A DNA stretch of 64,000 bases, taken from assembly GCA_905221605.1 (NCBI GenBank), contig CAJNDS010002535.1:842001-906000 (forward strand), read 5' to 3'. This DNA is from Symbiodinium natans (Eukaryota > Sar > Dinophyceae > Suessiales > Symbiodiniaceae). Shown here one piece after another: positions 42,290-52,782 of the stretch (position 1 is its first letter; every line of letters starts with the position of its first letter). A program made the translations under genes and the position numbers. Below the pieces are notes generated by a model. It worked only from the letters and a program-made list of their open reading frames with translations, made no database searches and was not told where the DNA came from.

Positions 42290-42835
42290 ATGACGGACTT
42301 GTGGAACGACGAGCGGGCACGAGAGGAATATGTGGATTTGGATCGGGATAGCTATGTGGGGAGTGGACGCACCCCCGCAGGAATAGGGAACGGATTGTAC
42401 GGTGAGCGCGCTGGAGATGGAGATGGACTTGGGAAGAATACGAGCCGGGGCGACGAATCGTTCGACTTGTCAGGCATTGGGAATAGTCAGGACCGAGGAG
42501 GGTCACGGGATCTGAGCCTTTCAAGTGGAACGACTCTTAGGGTGGACGATGGGATGTCAGGGTCTTCGAATGTTTTTGGCAGGGTTATCGAGGAAGATAT
42601 TTTTGCTGGAGACGGCTTCCTGGAGGAATCGCATCGTGGACGGAGTGGCTTGGGATATGCTCGGAGACCGGATGTTGTTGGGATAGCCGTGGAGACGAGC
42701 GCGGTAAGTTCAACGCCGACGCTGGAGGATGTCGGAACACGTAGGGACGTGATACCCTTGGGATACGGAGCGTCATGGGTGGTGACATTCAGGTTCCTGC
42801 GATTAGATGGCATGGCGGTGACAATATTGGGATAG
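42290..42835 (+). CDS. LTR element ORF1, acidic Gly/Ser/Asp-rich protein
   Basis: The first ATG after the LTR opens 181 codons rich in Gly, Asp, Arg and Ser (begins MTDLWNDERAREEYVDLDRD). No domain is recognised. It overlaps the next frame by 61 bases, so frameshifting or decay could join them. Confidence 0.5.
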   Translation: MTDLWNDERAREEYVDLDRDSYVGSGRTPAGIGNGLYGERAGDGDGLGKNTSRGDESFDLSGIGNSQDRGGSRDLSLSSGTTLRVDDGMSGSSNVFGRVIEEDIFAGDGFLEESHRGRSGLGYARRPDVVGIAVETSAVSSTPTLEDVGTRRDVIPLGYGASWVVTFRFLRLDGMAVTILG

Positions 42836-43488
42836 ATGGGCGTGGGGATACTGTCGGGGAGTTGCAGGATCATGCCGGCAGCTTGACGATCTCATTCACC
42901 TCGGAAGGTGTCGAGCGCCAACAGGCGAGAGATAAGCAAATTATTCCTCCACATGCGATTGCCAAGGGAGACAAGAACGAACGGAATGATGGCGTGACAT
43001 ACCATGTTGCTACCGACCAGAGTGGTGGACGGAATACGGGAGGCACTGAAATGTATCACTGTAGTGCTATGGGTGCCGATCGACAGATAGAGGATCCTCA
43101 AGGTCTTGATGGACATGACGCGCGAGTTCATGGGGATATTCGTGGAAATGATGCAGCGGCGGAGCTGGGAAATGTGCGAAATGAATGCGTTGAAAGGATT
43201 ATGAGGGTGGGGATAGACTCGGAACAACATGGCCCAAAAATCTCTGGAGAGCCCAGAGAGGTGTCGGGACGACCTGGCCCAAAAATCCCGGGAGAGTGCA
43301 GAGAGGTCTCGGCACGACCTGGCCTAAAAATCCCTGGAGAGCCCAGAGAGGTCTTGGGACGACCTGGCCCAAAAATCCGTGGAGAGCCCAGAAAGGTCTC
43401 GGAACAACCTGGTCTCGGGACGACCTGGCCCAAAAATATCTGGAGAGCCCAGAGAGGTCTCGGGACGACCTGGCCCAAAAATCCCTGA
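42775..43488 (+). CDS. LTR element ORF2 with 15-residue repeats
   Basis: This 237-codon frame overlaps ORF1. Its C-terminal third consists of tandem GRPGPKIPGEPREVS units. The 45-bp DNA unit is repeated about seven times (43215-43520). One unit is partly duplicated (GTCTCGGAACAACCTGGTCTCGGGAC), after which the repeat continues in another frame to 43633. Confidence 0.5.
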   Translation: MGGDIQVPAIRWHGGDNIGIDGRGDTVGELQDHAGSLTISFTSEGVERQQARDKQIIPPHAIAKGDKNERNDGVTYHVATDQSGGRNTGGTEMYHCSAMGADRQIEDPQGLDGHDARVHGDIRGNDAAAELGNVRNECVERIMRVGIDSEQHGPKISGEPREVSGRPGPKIPGECREVSARPGLKIPGEPREVLGRPGPKIRGEPRKVSEQPGLGTTWPKNIWRAQRGLGTTWPKNP

Positions 43489-43680
43489 AGAGCCCAGAGA
43501 GGTCTCGGGACGACCTGACGGGTCGATGAGGAAGGAGCCGACCATCGCTAATGTGGAGCAGGAGAGGGGCACTGGTGGCAGTCGGTGGAAAGGATACGAC
43601 CATGAAAATGGGATGGGATCATATTGGCACTGAGGGTCGTGGAGGGATATAGTCATGGTGGAGGATGCAACGTGATAGCT

Positions 43681-45795
43681 ATGCGCAAGACGAGTGGGAA
43701 TGTGCCGCGAAGTGGGAGGGCAGGGGTTCTAGGGGATGTTAGACAAGGGTCTTTGGGTATGCCTAGGTCACCCAGGGTTGACGCTGAGATGAGAGCCCGG
43801 ACGATGGAATATGTGATAAGCACCCCTCCTCCACGACCCCCGAACGGGACATCAGATGATGCCAACGCGAGGGGAAATGGGATATCGGAATATGAAGGAT
43901 GTGAGGGCAGAGTTGATGCATTAGAAGGAGTGACTATTGACATCAAGAACGCGACCACGGAGATGAATGACGAGATACGGGATGGGCTCAGGAGGATCAA
44001 CGATAGACTGGACGAGGTTGAAGAGAAGTCCATAACCCAACGTGCCGAGATGATTGATGTCGAACGCAATGTGCAACGGCAACTGAATGATAACATTCGG
44101 GATCTACGGAGCTGGATTAGGGAGGAGTTAGCAAAGGCTGTTGAACCATTGGGCCGCGAGCGCGGAAAGGCGAGCGAAAGCGCCAATCATGTTGAACGGG
44201 ACGAGTTTGAAGGGATAGCGAAAAGCGTTGACAGGATGAGTTTCCGAGTGAGGTATGTCGCGGACGAACTCAAGCGAATGAAAGGGACGATGGATTTATC
44301 GACGTCGAAGAACATCGCGGAGCCTCTGCAACAAAGTCATGAGAGTATCAATGGGATGACGAGTGATATAGGCACCGTGAAGGGGAGAGTTGACGCCATG
44401 GAAAAGATGATTGAGAAGATGGGCAAGGACTATGCGGAAATCATGGACGAGAACAAGCAGCTGAGGGATAGGTTACGCGTGGTAGAATACAGTAGTCGGG
44501 ACCGCGGGAATGTCGCGAGGAGCACTGATAGACCTGACAACACTTGCGCTGACGATGGGGCGCGGAGCGCATGTGTCAGGATCGCTGGGAGGATTGATGG
44601 AGTAGAGGCAAATGTCACAGAGATAGCCAAGGTGCTTCGGCGTGTGCGGGACCAGCAGGCTAAGGACGCAAAAACATTCGTTACATCCGTAAAGATCAAA
44701 GAGTTGGAGGTCATGGTTCAGGAGGTGTGTGAATCGATCGTGAATATGCAAAACGAGAATGCGGTGGACAAGGGCGAACGGAGGGAATACAACACCCAAA
44801 CGCAGAGAAGAATCGAGCAGCTCGAGAACGAGAACGCGCGGCTCAGGACCCTGCAGGAGACGCAGGAGGGTTTCATCACGGAGCTCACTCAACGGATAGA
44901 TGCGGCAGCAAAAAGGAACAGCGTCGAGGCGGAGATGAGTGCAATGTGGGATAGAGTAGCTGAAGTGGAAAAGAGGTGCGAAGAGCAGCGTAGAATGCGT
45001 CAGACACTACAGTGTGGAGACGGTCATGGTGGCGTTAATCCTGAGTTGAGACGACGGGAATATCTAGGAATAGTGCACAAGTGCTTTGATATGATCCTTC
45101 CCGAGGAGCCCAATCCGGCGAATCTACACACGTGGCTTGGGGAGGTGGCCCGGGCGGTGAAAAGCGCGTACATTTACGACGGGGAGTACGGATACTCCAC
45201 GATTCTGCGTGTGAGGGATATGAGTGAAAGCGAATTGGATAGACCATTGAAGTATGCGGCTTTGGAAAACAAGCTGTGGGAAGGGCTGCGGAAGATGATC
45301 AAATCGACGAATCTTGCCAGTAAAGTGCAGGGGGAGATGTTCAAGCGAATGGCTGTGCGAGAGACAATGTCGGCTATGAGGCTGCTAAGCGTGGTGGTCA
45401 GATTTTACAGCGTTTCTCCCAATAAAAAGCAGGAGGTGTTGAACGAGGCCTTGTCGAGTACTGCGTGTGAGATGTGCCCAGGTCAATGCGAGGTAAGTAT
45501 GTTGGACGTTTTCATGGACAAATGGGATATCGTGCGCGTGCGGGTTGAAGCGACAGGGCGAAGTACATGGTCCGATGAGCAACTGGGGGAAATTCTGCAT
45601 AGTAAGGTGCGGCGCCTTTCATTCTTGAATCATGACATCGAGGCCTGGAGGAAGAGACCGGCAGAAGGTAAAACTCACTCATGGTTATATGATAGGATCA
45701 AGCAAAGGATAGAGGAATGGAGGGCGGAGCAGAACCACCAGTGCATGGAAGATTGGGCGCGGCATCTCTCTGCCAGGGGCGGGCCGCAACCCTGA
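43681..45795 (+). CDS. Gag-like coiled-coil protein of the LTR element
   Basis: The frame is open from 43624; the first ATG is at 43681, giving 704 residues. Residues about 100-450 are strongly coiled-coil (heptads such as RVDALEGVTIDIKNATTEMN and RVDAMEKMIEKMGKDYAEIM). The last 240 residues form a mostly helical domain (YLGIVHKCFDMILPEEPNPA onward, later FMDKWDIVRVRVEATGRSTW) of the size and position of a retrotransposon capsid. No CCHC knuckle is seen. The capsid call is inference from position in an LTR element. Confidence 0.65.
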   Translation: MRKTSGNVPRSGRAGVLGDVRQGSLGMPRSPRVDAEMRARTMEYVISTPPPRPPNGTSDDANARGNGISEYEGCEGRVDALEGVTIDIKNATTEMNDEIRDGLRRINDRLDEVEEKSITQRAEMIDVERNVQRQLNDNIRDLRSWIREELAKAVEPLGRERGKASESANHVERDEFEGIAKSVDRMSFRVRYVADELKRMKGTMDLSTSKNIAEPLQQSHESINGMTSDIGTVKGRVDAMEKMIEKMGKDYAEIMDENKQLRDRLRVVEYSSRDRGNVARSTDRPDNTCADDGARSACVRIAGRIDGVEANVTEIAKVLRRVRDQQAKDAKTFVTSVKIKELEVMVQEVCESIVNMQNENAVDKGERREYNTQTQRRIEQLENENARLRTLQETQEGFITELTQRIDAAAKRNSVEAEMSAMWDRVAEVEKRCEEQRRMRQTLQCGDGHGGVNPELRRREYLGIVHKCFDMILPEEPNPANLHTWLGEVARAVKSAYIYDGEYGYSTILRVRDMSESELDRPLKYAALENKLWEGLRKMIKSTNLASKVQGEMFKRMAVRETMSAMRLLSVVVRFYSVSPNKKQEVLNEALSSTACEMCPGQCEVSMLDVFMDKWDIVRVRVEATGRSTWSDEQLGEILHSKVRRLSFLNHDIEAWRKRPAEGKTHSWLYDRIKQRIEEWRAEQNHQCMEDWARHLSARGGPQP

Positions 45796-45911
45796 GGCTA
45801 TCCGGGAGTATGCCGTATCCGCTCGGATTATAGACTATACAGATGTCAGAGAACGCTGCGCCGCGAACAGGGATAGGGAACGTCTTCATCCTAATCCAGA
45901 GGGTGATTTCA

Positions 45912-46284
45912 TTGCATTGTCCCGCCCAGCAATCAGCAAACGACTGATTCCACTGAGGATTTCGTTACGCAGCTCGCCCAGATCGAACGGGGGGTATCTA
46001 GGGAAAGGGATTCGAGCAGGGCTTCGCTGAGGGATATGGCCAATGTTGCGGGGGGGGATCCCAAAATTTCAAAGAACAATCCCGGTGTCTGGAGAACAAT
46101 AAAGAACGAGAGAGAAGTCGTCGACGGAATGAAGGTGCGAGCTGGATCGAGATTCAGGCCCAGAATATTCCGGGGCATGCAGGCTGAGATGGCGAATGGC
46201 GCATTGATCTTTGAGAACGGCGAGACGCGGAAGCCCGGTCAGTACGCGTGGTGGTGGCTTGAAGCTCGCACGGGAATAGGATGA
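45912..46284 (+). CDS. Possible small ORF of the LTR element
   Basis: This open frame (about 124 codons, ATG at 46036) reads DFVTQLAQIERGVSRERDSS and later FRGMQAEMANGALIFENGET. It looks protein-like but has no recognised domain. It could be the remnant of a downstream gag or protease region. Confidence 0.35.
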
Positions 46285-47708
46285 CTACAAACACGGGGCG
46301 CAACTGAGGCATCGGGGACCTTCGACGCCTCTGGGATACTGGTGGATAATTTCGGGATATATCTGGATGGCCGGAATAGTCAGTTTACAGGCGTGGGACA
46401 CATCTGGGATAAGCCTGGACGGTTCTGCGATAAGCATGGATCGCCCGAGGATACAACTGGACGGACTCGAGGTATCCTGAGTCGTTTTGGCGACCCCTGA
46501 GAGAGGGGTAAGGACGGGATAGCGTGGAGGCGAAGCCTGAGCAGATGCGATATCTTCAGGTCTTGCTTATCGGGGGGGTTTGCTCGGGATGCGGGGGGGA
46601 GATACATAGGATTCGAACATACCTAGACCCTCGCGGGGCGCTGAATTTTGGGTCACTTTTTCCGGGCTGGAAATTTTAGACCATTTCAACAAGTTCAGCC
46701 CAGAAAATCTGGTAAACACTCAGTTCCGCCCAGTTTCTGAGTAACAGTTACACAAAACACAGTTCCGCCCAGTTCTTGATATATGGTTCAGGGCAATAGC
46801 GCAGCGATAGGTACGCAAACTTCAAGGCTGTAGGGTTGCAGAATCCAGGGTAAGATGGTGGGCTTCAGCCCGAATAAGTACACCAAAAGACCCGTGCACA
46901 CCAGTGCCTTGGCGAAGTGCAGCTTGCACAGTGGCACAGAAAGCTGTGGGGCTTAAGGTTTATGAAGTGTTGAGTCTTCAGGACTTTGGTGTTTTGATAA
47001 ATCCGAGGCTTCAAGTTGAAACGTTGAGATGCCTAGGCACGCATTTCCCTGTGAGAACATCGAGAATTCAGCACGATCTTAGCAAGACTTTTTTGGGAAT
47101 TTGTGAAAGGATTTGCGGTGGAGAAAGATGTTTTGCGTTTGTGTAAGGATTTTGGGGTAAGCCGGGGCTCAGGGAAGCAGCTTGTGGGGGGGAATTTGGG
47201 GTTCCCACCTAGTTCCGCCCATTTCCCGCCCAGTTCCGCCCAATTCCCGCCCAGTTCCGCCCAGATTCTGGGGTGATTTGTTTGACGTTTTTGTTGAACA
47301 CTGTAATTTGGGGCACATACTTGCTGATTTGCGGATCCTTGACCAGAACATCTCCATCAAATCTGCAAACGTTCTATTGCAGACTAAATATATATTGTAT
47401 TTGCTTAGATCCAGCAAGCAAGCAGAAGTACTAGAATCAGCACCTGCTTTGTAGGCTTTCAAGAAAGAGGCGTGGACATCATCATCATCACCGCCATCAC
47501 CATCACAATCGGATGAAACAGATGGGAGCACGGATAGTGAGTGGCATATCGAAACAAGCGAACGGATGACAGGGACAAGCTGGCGAAGATAGAAGAGTGG
47601 CGATATCATCAAGTCTTGCTTGTCGGGGGGATAGTGCGGGTTCTTCATGTACGATTTGTGGCGGAATTTTGCATATCGGGAATATATGTGCAAGGAAGAT
47701 GTGTGATT

Positions 47709-47935
47709 GCCATCGAGTCAAGGTTTGGGAGCAAGGGAAATCAATCGAGTCAGGATGCGGGAGCAAGGGAAATCCATCGAGTCAGGATGTGGGAGCAGGG
47801 ATAGCCATCGAATCAAGATGTGGGAGCAAGGGAAATCCATCGAGTCAGGATGTGGGAGCAAGGGAAATCCATCGAGTCAGGATTTGGGAGCAAGGAATAG
47901 TCATCGAGTCAAGGTTTGGGAGCAAGGAGAATACC
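47709..47935. repeat. 31-bp tandem array in the LTR element
   Basis: About eight units of GGGAGCAAGGGAAATCCATC plus GAGTCAGGATGT, some with AGGGATAGCCATC in place of AGGGAAATCCATC. Confidence 0.85.
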
Positions 47936-48408
47936 CATCGCGTTAGGCGCATGCAGCAGGGAGCCATCAAGTAACACCGGAGTTTGTCGCAGATTGGTTT
48001 TGGGATAGTGTGGATTTGCCACCCAGACGTCAGGGAATAGCATGGCCAAGGCGAGACTACACCTATGACATTCCATCGCTTTCACGCAGGAGTTATTGGA
48101 GGGTGGACACAGTCTTCGTCGACTTGATGACCGCGTGCAGCATAGCACGCTGGGGGGCTTCGCTAACCCTTGGGTTTAGGATTGAGACCTGACGTTTGTC
48201 AGGGACCAACAGGGAGTACAGAGCGGAGATCTTTGCTACCCGTATCCTCCAAACACAGCAAGTGCGGGATGGAGGGTTTCGCTGTCTACAGGGAATAGGG
48301 GTTGGAGATCTTTGCTGCCCGGATCCTTAAGCAGGAACCGCAGAGTGGAGGGTTTTCGATGCCTGCAGGGAATACAGAGTGGAGATCTTTGCTGCTCAAA
48401 CCTTCCCG

Positions 48409-48730
48409 AAGGGATACAGGTACCGGAGCTTCGCGTGCCTCACTTCACTGTTTTGGTCCCGAAGGGATACAGATAGCGGAGCTTCACGTCCCTTACTTCA
48501 CTGTTTTGGTCCCGAAGGGATACAGATAGTGGAGCTTCACGTCCCTTACTTCACTGTTTTGGTCCCGAAGGGATACAGATAGCGGAGCTTCGTCCCTTAC
48601 TTCACTGTTTTGGTCCCGAGGGGATACAGATAGCGGAGCTTCACGTCCCTTACTTCACTGTTTTGGTCCCGAAGGGATACAGATAGCGGAGCTTCACGTC
48701 CCTTACTTCACTGTTTCGACCCCAGGGATA
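48409..48730. repeat. 53-bp tandem array in the LTR element
   Basis: Six units contain GAAGGGATACAGATAGCGGA, GCTTCACGTCCCTTACTTCA and CTGTTTTGGTCCC. The array is nearly homogeneous, so it expanded recently. Confidence 0.9.
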
Positions 48731-50801
48731 CAGGCATCGGAGCTTCATGTCCTCTACTTCACTGTTCTGGCCCGGGATGGGATACAAGGCGTACTGAATA
48801 CACCATTGCCGGTCTTGACGTTCGGCGCCCAACAGTCGGACCTCATCTCAGAAAGGCTTGGAATACATATGGTGTTGGTAGCAGAGGGGATAGTTGTAAC
48901 GTTACGGATGCCGAGGTGATGCACGAGCCCAGGGGAAGGCATCTCTATGTTCATGTATGTGTCAACGTGAGCCCTACGAGCCGGGGAGAACTTACTTGTA
49001 GCAGTGAGTTTCTTGTCGCGCTGTTCATGCATCACAGGGAGCATATTTATTGCATGATATATGGAAGTGCATTGCCAGGCAAAGGGAGTATGGTGCATGG
49101 TGAGCTTCGCGGACAGCAACCTCAAGGGGATATTTCGCAGCGTTGTGAGCATGAGGAACACGTATAGGGGATAGGCCCGACTCTTCCGGAATAGGGATAG
49201 GATTACGATGTATTGTTAATCTTGTATATCTTACTGCTGAACGCCTGGGATAGAAAGGACATAGGTGTGGTTTTGTTGGTCGACATCTGGCGGGCGGAGG
49301 GATGTGTGTGACGTTGTGTATGTCCACGCGGTGCCCACAAGCCGGGGGGAGCTTTCTATGAGTTTGAGTTCGTCTACGCATAGTTCGCTCGTATAGAAAC
49401 GGGATAGTTACGATATCTAGGAAAATGTATGCGTCAACGCGAAGACCACCGGCACAGGGGGAAAGGACAAATATGACTTCGTCTATGTCACCGCGGTATC
49501 CACGAGCCGGGGGGAGGGGATAGAAGCGCATGGTACTACATTGAGGTTACGAATGTAGGGACTATACATCGAGGCGCGGGAGAGGTGGTACATGTTGCTG
49601 TGCATGTGAACCGGAAACTGGCAAAGGAAAATTGCTGACGAACGTCTACGTGACGACCAGTGGCCGGAGGGATAGAGGGAAGAGGATTAGCTGTGAGCAT
49701 GCCTGCAACTTCATGGGAATCAACGTTCCTGGGAGGAGGTTATTCGCGGAAACAATGTTGCAGCAAGACGGGGCGTGCAAGGCAGCGGAGGCATGGCTGA
49801 TCACCATTAAGTCCTCGCGGCCGGAGTAACCACTATCAGTGGAAGTATGAGTTCGCCGTTGCGACGCCCCCGGGCAAGGGAAACCACGACGAGAAGACGG
49901 AAGGCGCCTACCACCGTCAACGGCGTCACGTTTGCTGATGTGCGTGGGTTGGCTCCTCACGTCGTTGGACGAGGTGGTGTGGCAAGGGATAGATCTGCAG
50001 GGTGCATGCAAAGTAATGCCCCTAGCGCATGGAGTGATGCAGCGGTTAGGAATGCCATGGCCCGCTGTCCTCCGCGGCTCTACTTTGTCACGTGAGCCAA
50101 GCATGGGATAGGGATATTAGATCGGAGATATATTCGTCGAGGGCATGTACGTAAAGAAGGCGCAGGGTGAGACGAGTGGGAGAGACACAGCTGCTACTTT
50201 AACTGCGAACGGCGGTGCCGAGTGGCCTTCTGGACGTTCCCTGACGAGCGTAGACCAGCCAGTGACGAAGGTTACTGTTTGTGAGTGGAGAGGCGTGGCT
50301 GATCACCAGTAAGTCCTCTCGGCCTCGTCAAACAACATCTATGGGCATGGCTGGCCACCATTAAGTCCCATCTGCAAAAGAATGGGCTACATCGTCTAGG
50401 AGGGGTACTGAACCAAGTGAGAAGGCCGACGATGTGAAGGATAGAGCCTGAACGAGTTGAACTGAGTTTCGGCGTAAGGGGATAGAAGGTGATAGACCAA
50501 TTTTCCAAATAATGTGGATTAGCAGACATCTTGGATGCATGTATTGGGGCACCGTCAAAGACGTGTGTGCTCAGACGATGATTCCGAAGGTTTGCGGATG
50601 ACGGTGTTGCTTCCGAGGGTCGCCGATGTGGTCTTCGTAATCGCGGGTGGTGGTGGGCGCCTCAAAGGGGCTGGAGACCATGCTGGCGATCCCTCCTGCG
50701 TTTGTGTTGAAGGTCTGAAGCAAACCGGGCGAAGATTCGCGAATTCATCGTTAAATGCTGGGAGACGTCGCTCTGCGAGCTGACGCCCCCATCACGGGGG
50801 G

Positions 50802-51533
50802 TGTTTCGCACCACGTCTTCCAGATGTATTCGGGGGTGCAGATATTTTGATGTCAATTGATTTCGGGCTGTGCCTGGGATAGATTGTGGGATAGACGGTG
50901 GAACATGGATAGAATTTCGTGTGCTGTTGCTGTCTGGGCTTACAGGGCAATGTGACAGCAACACAAGCACACTGTACATTCATTCACCTTTCTCTTTTGT
51001 TTGCTTTTTGACTTAGTCTGTGTAGCTGCGCCCCGCCTGTACAGGATTTCTTGCGACCCCCGTGGGATAGTATCTACGTGCACGTTTTCCCGATCGACCA
51101 ACTCGGAGCTGTACAGTCAGAGGAGTCGAGAAGGACCGTGTAGCGTGGGATAGTCCCATACCCTAACCCTTGGAACGTTCGCTTGGACCCTTTGCAACTC
51201 GCAGCCGGAGGCTAGAGGACACTGGGAATAGGTGGGTGTTCAGGTGGATATCTTATTGGGTGTACAACACGTAGCCGGACGGCTAGTGGATACATCTGGT
51301 GGATAGGCCATCAACCCCCTGGAGATAGCAACTCTGGGGATCCTTCCGATAGACGTCGTCGGGAGTGGCGTAGGAATACCTCCCCGTTGGCAGGGATACT
51401 GCTACTTCTGGAGCAACTTAACACCTTACAACTGTATATAACCAACTTCCTTGTCTACTTGGGTCTGAGCAACCGGAATAGTGGACACAGTTTTTCAGTT
51501 CTTCGACGGTTGCGTTTTCGGACGCATCGCACA
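50802..51533 (+). repeat. 3' LTR (732 bp)
   Basis: Direct copy of 41473-42225 lacking about 16 and 5 bases at two places. It is preceded by ATCACGGGGGG and followed by AACCCTAAACCC. Confidence 0.9.
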
Positions 51534-52440
51534 AACCCTAAACCCTAAGCCCGAGAGCTGTGGCATCAGCAATGCTCGCTTCCTTTTCCAGGGGCAGCTA
51601 TCACTGCTTCTGGGTTTCATTCCCCATTGTCTGAATTACAAAAGTACCTCTGTGGCTAGTAACTAAAACTTACCATCCTTGTGGTCTTTGATCACAGGCT
51701 TGGATGTAGCCTGCTTTGGCTCTGCACACTTGGGAAAGTCACATCTGCAGTCTTTGCTCATCCTGAAAGTCTGGATCCTTTCTTCCCTGCAGGGAGCTGC
51801 GTATATTAAAAAAAACTAAGGTTTCCAGGTTAGGGTTTGGGTTTAGGGCATTTGGAAACCCACACCTGGTCAGGTAATCCTGATAGTACCACATGTAGCA
51901 CGAGGCACAAGCTCTCTCGTTTGCAAACAGCTCCAGAAAGTGAATCACTTTCTCCTTCTGTGTGGGCATGGCAGCGACGCCGTTTATCAAAATTAAGGAG
52001 CCAAAACAGCTGCCGGCACAAGTGTCGACAGCCTCTGCTCCTGTTTTCTGCAAAGGCGCAGAATCTGAGGCCCAAGCTTCTGGGGAACCCATTATCTGTA
52101 TATTATTTATTTGTTTATTTTATTTAGATATCTATATATATATGTATTTATATATTTGTAGATAGATAGAGATATATATATATACACCCCCGGGCCGAAA
52201 GTTTCGACCCATGGCACATGTTGGATGGCATGCAGACAGTGAAGGCTCCCGCGGAGTAGCGGAGTGCCGAAAAGTAGCGTTTTCCCTTCGCCTGCTAGCG
52301 GAGAAATTAATACCCCGTTTTGAAAATATAGTACTATAGTAGCTCCGGAGGAGGCCCCCAGCCCCATTGTGTCAGGAGTCTATGGGGAAGAGGGCGGGGT
52401 ACGGGTGTAAGAACCCCAAGATGTTGGTGGGTCGAACTAT
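51534..52440. other. Right flank of the LTR element
   Basis: Two to three CCCTAAA units (51534-51550), then unique sequence with minor open frames (minus 51739-52092) and a TATATA microsatellite at 52125-52185. No gene is supported. Confidence 0.5.
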
Positions 52441-52446
52441 CGGCCC

Positions 52447-52536
52447 GGCGCAGCATGCGTTTTGGTGGCCAGAGTTTGCTATCCCACCTTTTTGAAGTTT
52501 GGGCAAGACCAGTGCTCCCCGAACGCATGCTGCGCC
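52447..52536. repeat. Perfect 15-bp inverted repeat
   Basis: GGCGCAGCATGCGTT (52447-52461) and AACGCATGCTGCGCC (52522-52536) are separated by 60 bp. A related GCGCAGAGCATGCGTTTTTG word lies at 52847-52866, inside the first ORF of retroelement A. Confidence 0.8.
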
Positions 52537-52782
52537 AGGCCGAAAGTTCGTCGCGCTCACAACATAAGACAAGAAGACAGCAGAAAACCCCCTCTCCCCC
52601 TTAGACTCCTGCACTCCAAGAGCGCCGGGTCCTCCTCCGGAACATTAAAAATAGTATAAGTTTATTCCAGGGGATTAATTCCTCCGCTGGCCAGGCTAGA
52701 ACAAAACCCTGATGCAATACTCCGCTGTCCTCCGTCAACTTTGTCGAGTCTTGTCAAGAGCGACGAAACTTTATTCCTGGTC

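Larger units (their letters stand above)
46285..50801. other. Non-coding internal part of the LTR element
   Basis: No RT, integrase or protease motif is seen in any frame. The heptamer GGGATAG or a close variant recurs dozens of times. CAGTTCCGCCCA words cluster at 46720-46780 and 47205-47265. Two tandem arrays (47709-47935 and 48409-48730) are listed separately. At 48910-50090 a degenerate GTC-x-ACG ... CCACGAGCCGGGGGGAG block repeats four or five times. Confidence 0.7.
41473..51533 (+). mobile_element. Full-length LTR retrotransposon, no visible pol
   Basis: Two near-identical direct repeats (41473-42225 and 50802-51533) both start TGTTTCGC and end GCATCGCACA, the usual TG...CA ends. AACCC directly precedes the left copy and directly follows the right copy, giving a 5-bp target duplication. 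A G-rich tract (ACGGGGGG) abuts the right LTR, as a polypurine tract would. The internal 8.6 kb carries gag-like ORFs (42290-45795) and then about 5 kb without protease, integrase or RT motifs. It is probably non-autonomous and mobilised by another element's enzymes. Confidence 0.88.

Noticed and set aside
42487-43656. Minus-strand ORFs in the LTR element
   Set aside because: They are antisense to the repeat-bearing gag frames, without motifs; the element's LTR orientation and gag are on the plus strand.
41473-51533. Endogenous virus with envelope gene
   Set aside because: No RT, integrase or envelope-like membrane protein is visible inside the LTRs.
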